NCBI GenBank assembly: GCA_049509915.1
Contig: JBEKZL010000336.1
Span: 1-6,836 of the forward strand
DNA from: JBEKYD01 sp049509915
GTDB taxonomy: Bacteria > Acidobacteriota > Terriglobia > Bryobacterales > Bryobacteraceae
Direction of reading: 5' to 3'
DNA length: 6,836 nt
Shown: one piece after another, positions 6,366 to 6,836 of the stretch
Numbering within the stretch: position 1 is the stretch's first letter
How the letters are laid out: the number at the start of each line of letters is the position of its first letter
Made by a program: the position numbers and the translations under genes
The notes under the pieces: model-generated
Databases searched by the model: none
What the model was told of the DNA's origin: nothing
What the model saw: the letters and a program-made list of their open reading frames with translations, nothing else

Positions 6366-6371
6366 TCTAAA

Positions 6372-6377
6372 AAGATA
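6372..6377 (-). promoter_or_regulatory. Candidate -10 box (TATCTT) of the SDR gene
   Basis: On the minus strand TATCTT (4 of 6 consensus bases) is followed by six bases and then the GTG start, so transcription would begin at or next to the start codon. No convincing -35 box is present 16-18 bases further upstream. Confidence 0.3.
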
Positions 6378-6435
6378 ACGCGTGAGCCGAAGGGCCGAAG
6401 GAGGGTGCTTAACCGATGTTGAGGAAATCCGTTTC

Positions 6436-6527
6436 GGGAAACGGCTCCCTCACGGTCGCCGGCTCGGTCAGTGATTTGAGACACGCGGCACCCGTAACCG
6501 ATCGCGACCGCGAGGGAGCGGTTTCCG
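6436..6527. repeat. REP-like palindrome, copy 2
   Basis: GGAAAC (6437-6442) pairs with GTTTCC (6521-6526). After one G-G mismatch, GCTCCCTC (6444-6451) pairs with GAGGGAGC (6512-6519). After one more mismatch, CGGTCGC (6453-6459) pairs with GCGACCG (6504-6510). A further short stem TCGGT/ACCGA (6464-6468 with 6497-6501) closes a loop of about 28 bases. The left arm is clearly homologous to that of the palindrome at 1154-1222. The paired arms with compensated changes suggest the fold itself is what is maintained. Confidence 0.8.
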
Positions 6528-6618
6528 CGCCTGAACGGTGAAATCCCCAGATAGGTTAAGTTAAACGCGCGTTGCGAAGGGCGGAGATGTCGAAATTCTC
6601 TCGCGCACGGGCTGCAGT

Positions 6619-6719
6619 CTTAGGCAGTGAGCACAGCCGTCCCACGCTCGACCGCCCATGCTAGCGGAGCCTGTGCTGGTGTCTTCCCAACTCGAGCGGC
6701 GATTGCCGAAATGCCTAAG
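6619..6719. repeat. Branched inverted-repeat element (possible three-way junction)
   Basis: The outer arms CTTAGGCA (6619-6626) and TGCCTAAG (6712-6719) are perfect reverse complements. Inside, hairpin A uses AGCACAG (6630-6636) with CTGTGCT (6671-6677), then GCT (6646-6648) with AGC (6668-6670), then CCGC (6652-6655) with GCGG (6664-6667). All of its unpaired bulges are on the 5' side and the loop has 8 bases. Hairpin B is CGGC-GATT-GCCG (6697-6708). Together they make a three-way junction of 101 bases. It could be a structured RNA, a regulatory leader, or a DNA structure at the end of a mobile element; nothing in the sequence identifies a known family. Confidence 0.5.
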
Positions 6720-6762
6720 CGTTTGTAAAAAAATAAGTGTAGCAATAAAACCATTTCTGGCC

Positions 6763-6768
6763 TAGAAT
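6763..6768 (+). promoter_or_regulatory. -10 box (TAGAAT) of the truncated right-end gene
   Basis: TAGAAT matches TATAAT at 5 of 6 positions and lies six bases before the GTG at 6775. The 40 bases upstream are unusually AT-rich for this window, which fits an UP-like element. A -35 box is poor (TAGCAA at 6740-6745, 3 of 6). Confidence 0.45.
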
Positions 6769-6774
6769 GTTCTT

Positions 6775-6836
6775 GTGGCCAGCGAAGGTGAGATTAGAGA
6801 GCGCTTCTCCCGGCTGGAGGCTTGGCTGGACGAACG
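6775..6836 (+). CDS. Probable ISAzo13-like transposase, N-terminal fragment (cut by window end)
   Basis: Only 20 codons are visible, from GTG at 6775; an in-frame TAG at 6763-6765 rules out a longer start. The peptide (V/M)ASEGEIRERFSRLEAWLDE resembles the start of ISAzo13-family transposases as I remember them, where an IR-R-a-F/Y-x-x-L-x-x-x-L-D-E-R helix precedes a helix-turn-helix. If so, the left end of an insertion sequence lies in the AT-rich stretch or the structured region just upstream. No Shine-Dalgarno is present; translation from a leaderless mRNA is likely given TAGAAT six bases before the GTG. With so few residues the family call is tentative; any helical DNA-binding protein could start this way. 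Confidence 0.45.
   Translation, partial: MASEGEIRERFSRLEAWLDE

Larger units (their letters stand above)
6366..6774. other. Non-coding region with palindrome, branched structure and AT-rich promoter segment
   Basis: These 409 bases lie between two divergently oriented genes. From left to right they hold a possible -10 for the reductase (TATCTT, bases 6377-6372, minus strand), the second copy of the REP-like palindrome (6436-6527), about 90 unstructured bases (6528-6618), a branched inverted-repeat element (6619-6719) and an AT-rich stretch (6721-6768) ending in a good -10 box. No ORF here has a credible start or composition. Confidence 0.6.

Noticed and set aside
5547..6422. A 291-codon plus-strand ORF opposite the reductase
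   Set aside because: It is antisense to a complete SDR with all catalytic motifs, lacks a ribosome-binding site, and its protein shows no family pattern; high GC keeps the opposite strand open.
6619..6719. A tRNA or tmRNA reading of the branched structure
   Set aside because: There is no TTCGA-type T-loop, no 7-bp acceptor with a CCA-side pattern and no anticodon arm of the right size.

Overview
The window looks like a piece of an Acidobacteriota chromosome, most plausibly the Solibacter/Bryobacter lineage. The sequence is GC-rich. It carries an Oar-type outer-membrane receptor with an N-terminal carboxypeptidase-regulatory domain and Gly-rich inserts, a tiny secreted Lys/Thr-rich peptide, a bacterial-microcompartment locus, and dispersed palindromes between genes. 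This placement is inferred from gene style, not from a marker gene.

Layout from left to right. (1) 1-563, minus strand: the start of a bacterial microcompartment (BMC) operon, with a hexameric shell protein followed six bases later by the N-terminus of a CoA-acylating-type aldehyde dehydrogenase cut by the window edge. (2) 564-815: a short divergent promoter region. (3) 816-965, plus strand: a 49-residue secreted Lys/Thr-rich peptide with a strong ribosome-binding site, followed by a hairpin terminator. (4) 966-1344: non-coding, with the terminator and a 69-base palindrome. (5) 1345-5629, plus strand: a probable two-gene unit, a secreted protein with three tandem DUF5666-like repeats and then a 1018-residue TonB-dependent receptor. 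The receptor is best started at a GTG at 2573, behind AGGGGA. (6) 5634-6365, minus strand: a FabG-like short-chain dehydrogenase, convergent with the receptor and only four bases from it. (7) 6366-6774: non-coding, with a second copy of the same palindrome family and a separate branched inverted-repeat structure. (8) 6775 to the end, plus strand: the first 20 codons of a gene resembling the N-terminus of ISAzo13-type transposases.

Functionally there are three unlinked themes. The BMC genes would sequester and oxidise a toxic aldehyde made during sugar or diol breakdown. The DUF5666-like protein and the receptor act in the envelope, and both carry Gly/Arg-rich low-complexity tracts. The right end looks like accessory sequence: repeat palindromes, a structured element and a likely insertion-sequence start. 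The most notable observations are the two-copy palindrome family, the branched structure at 6619-6719, the probable leaderless GTG starts, the polycationic secreted peptide, and the long Gly-rich insert predicted to lie at a periplasmic turn of the receptor barrel.
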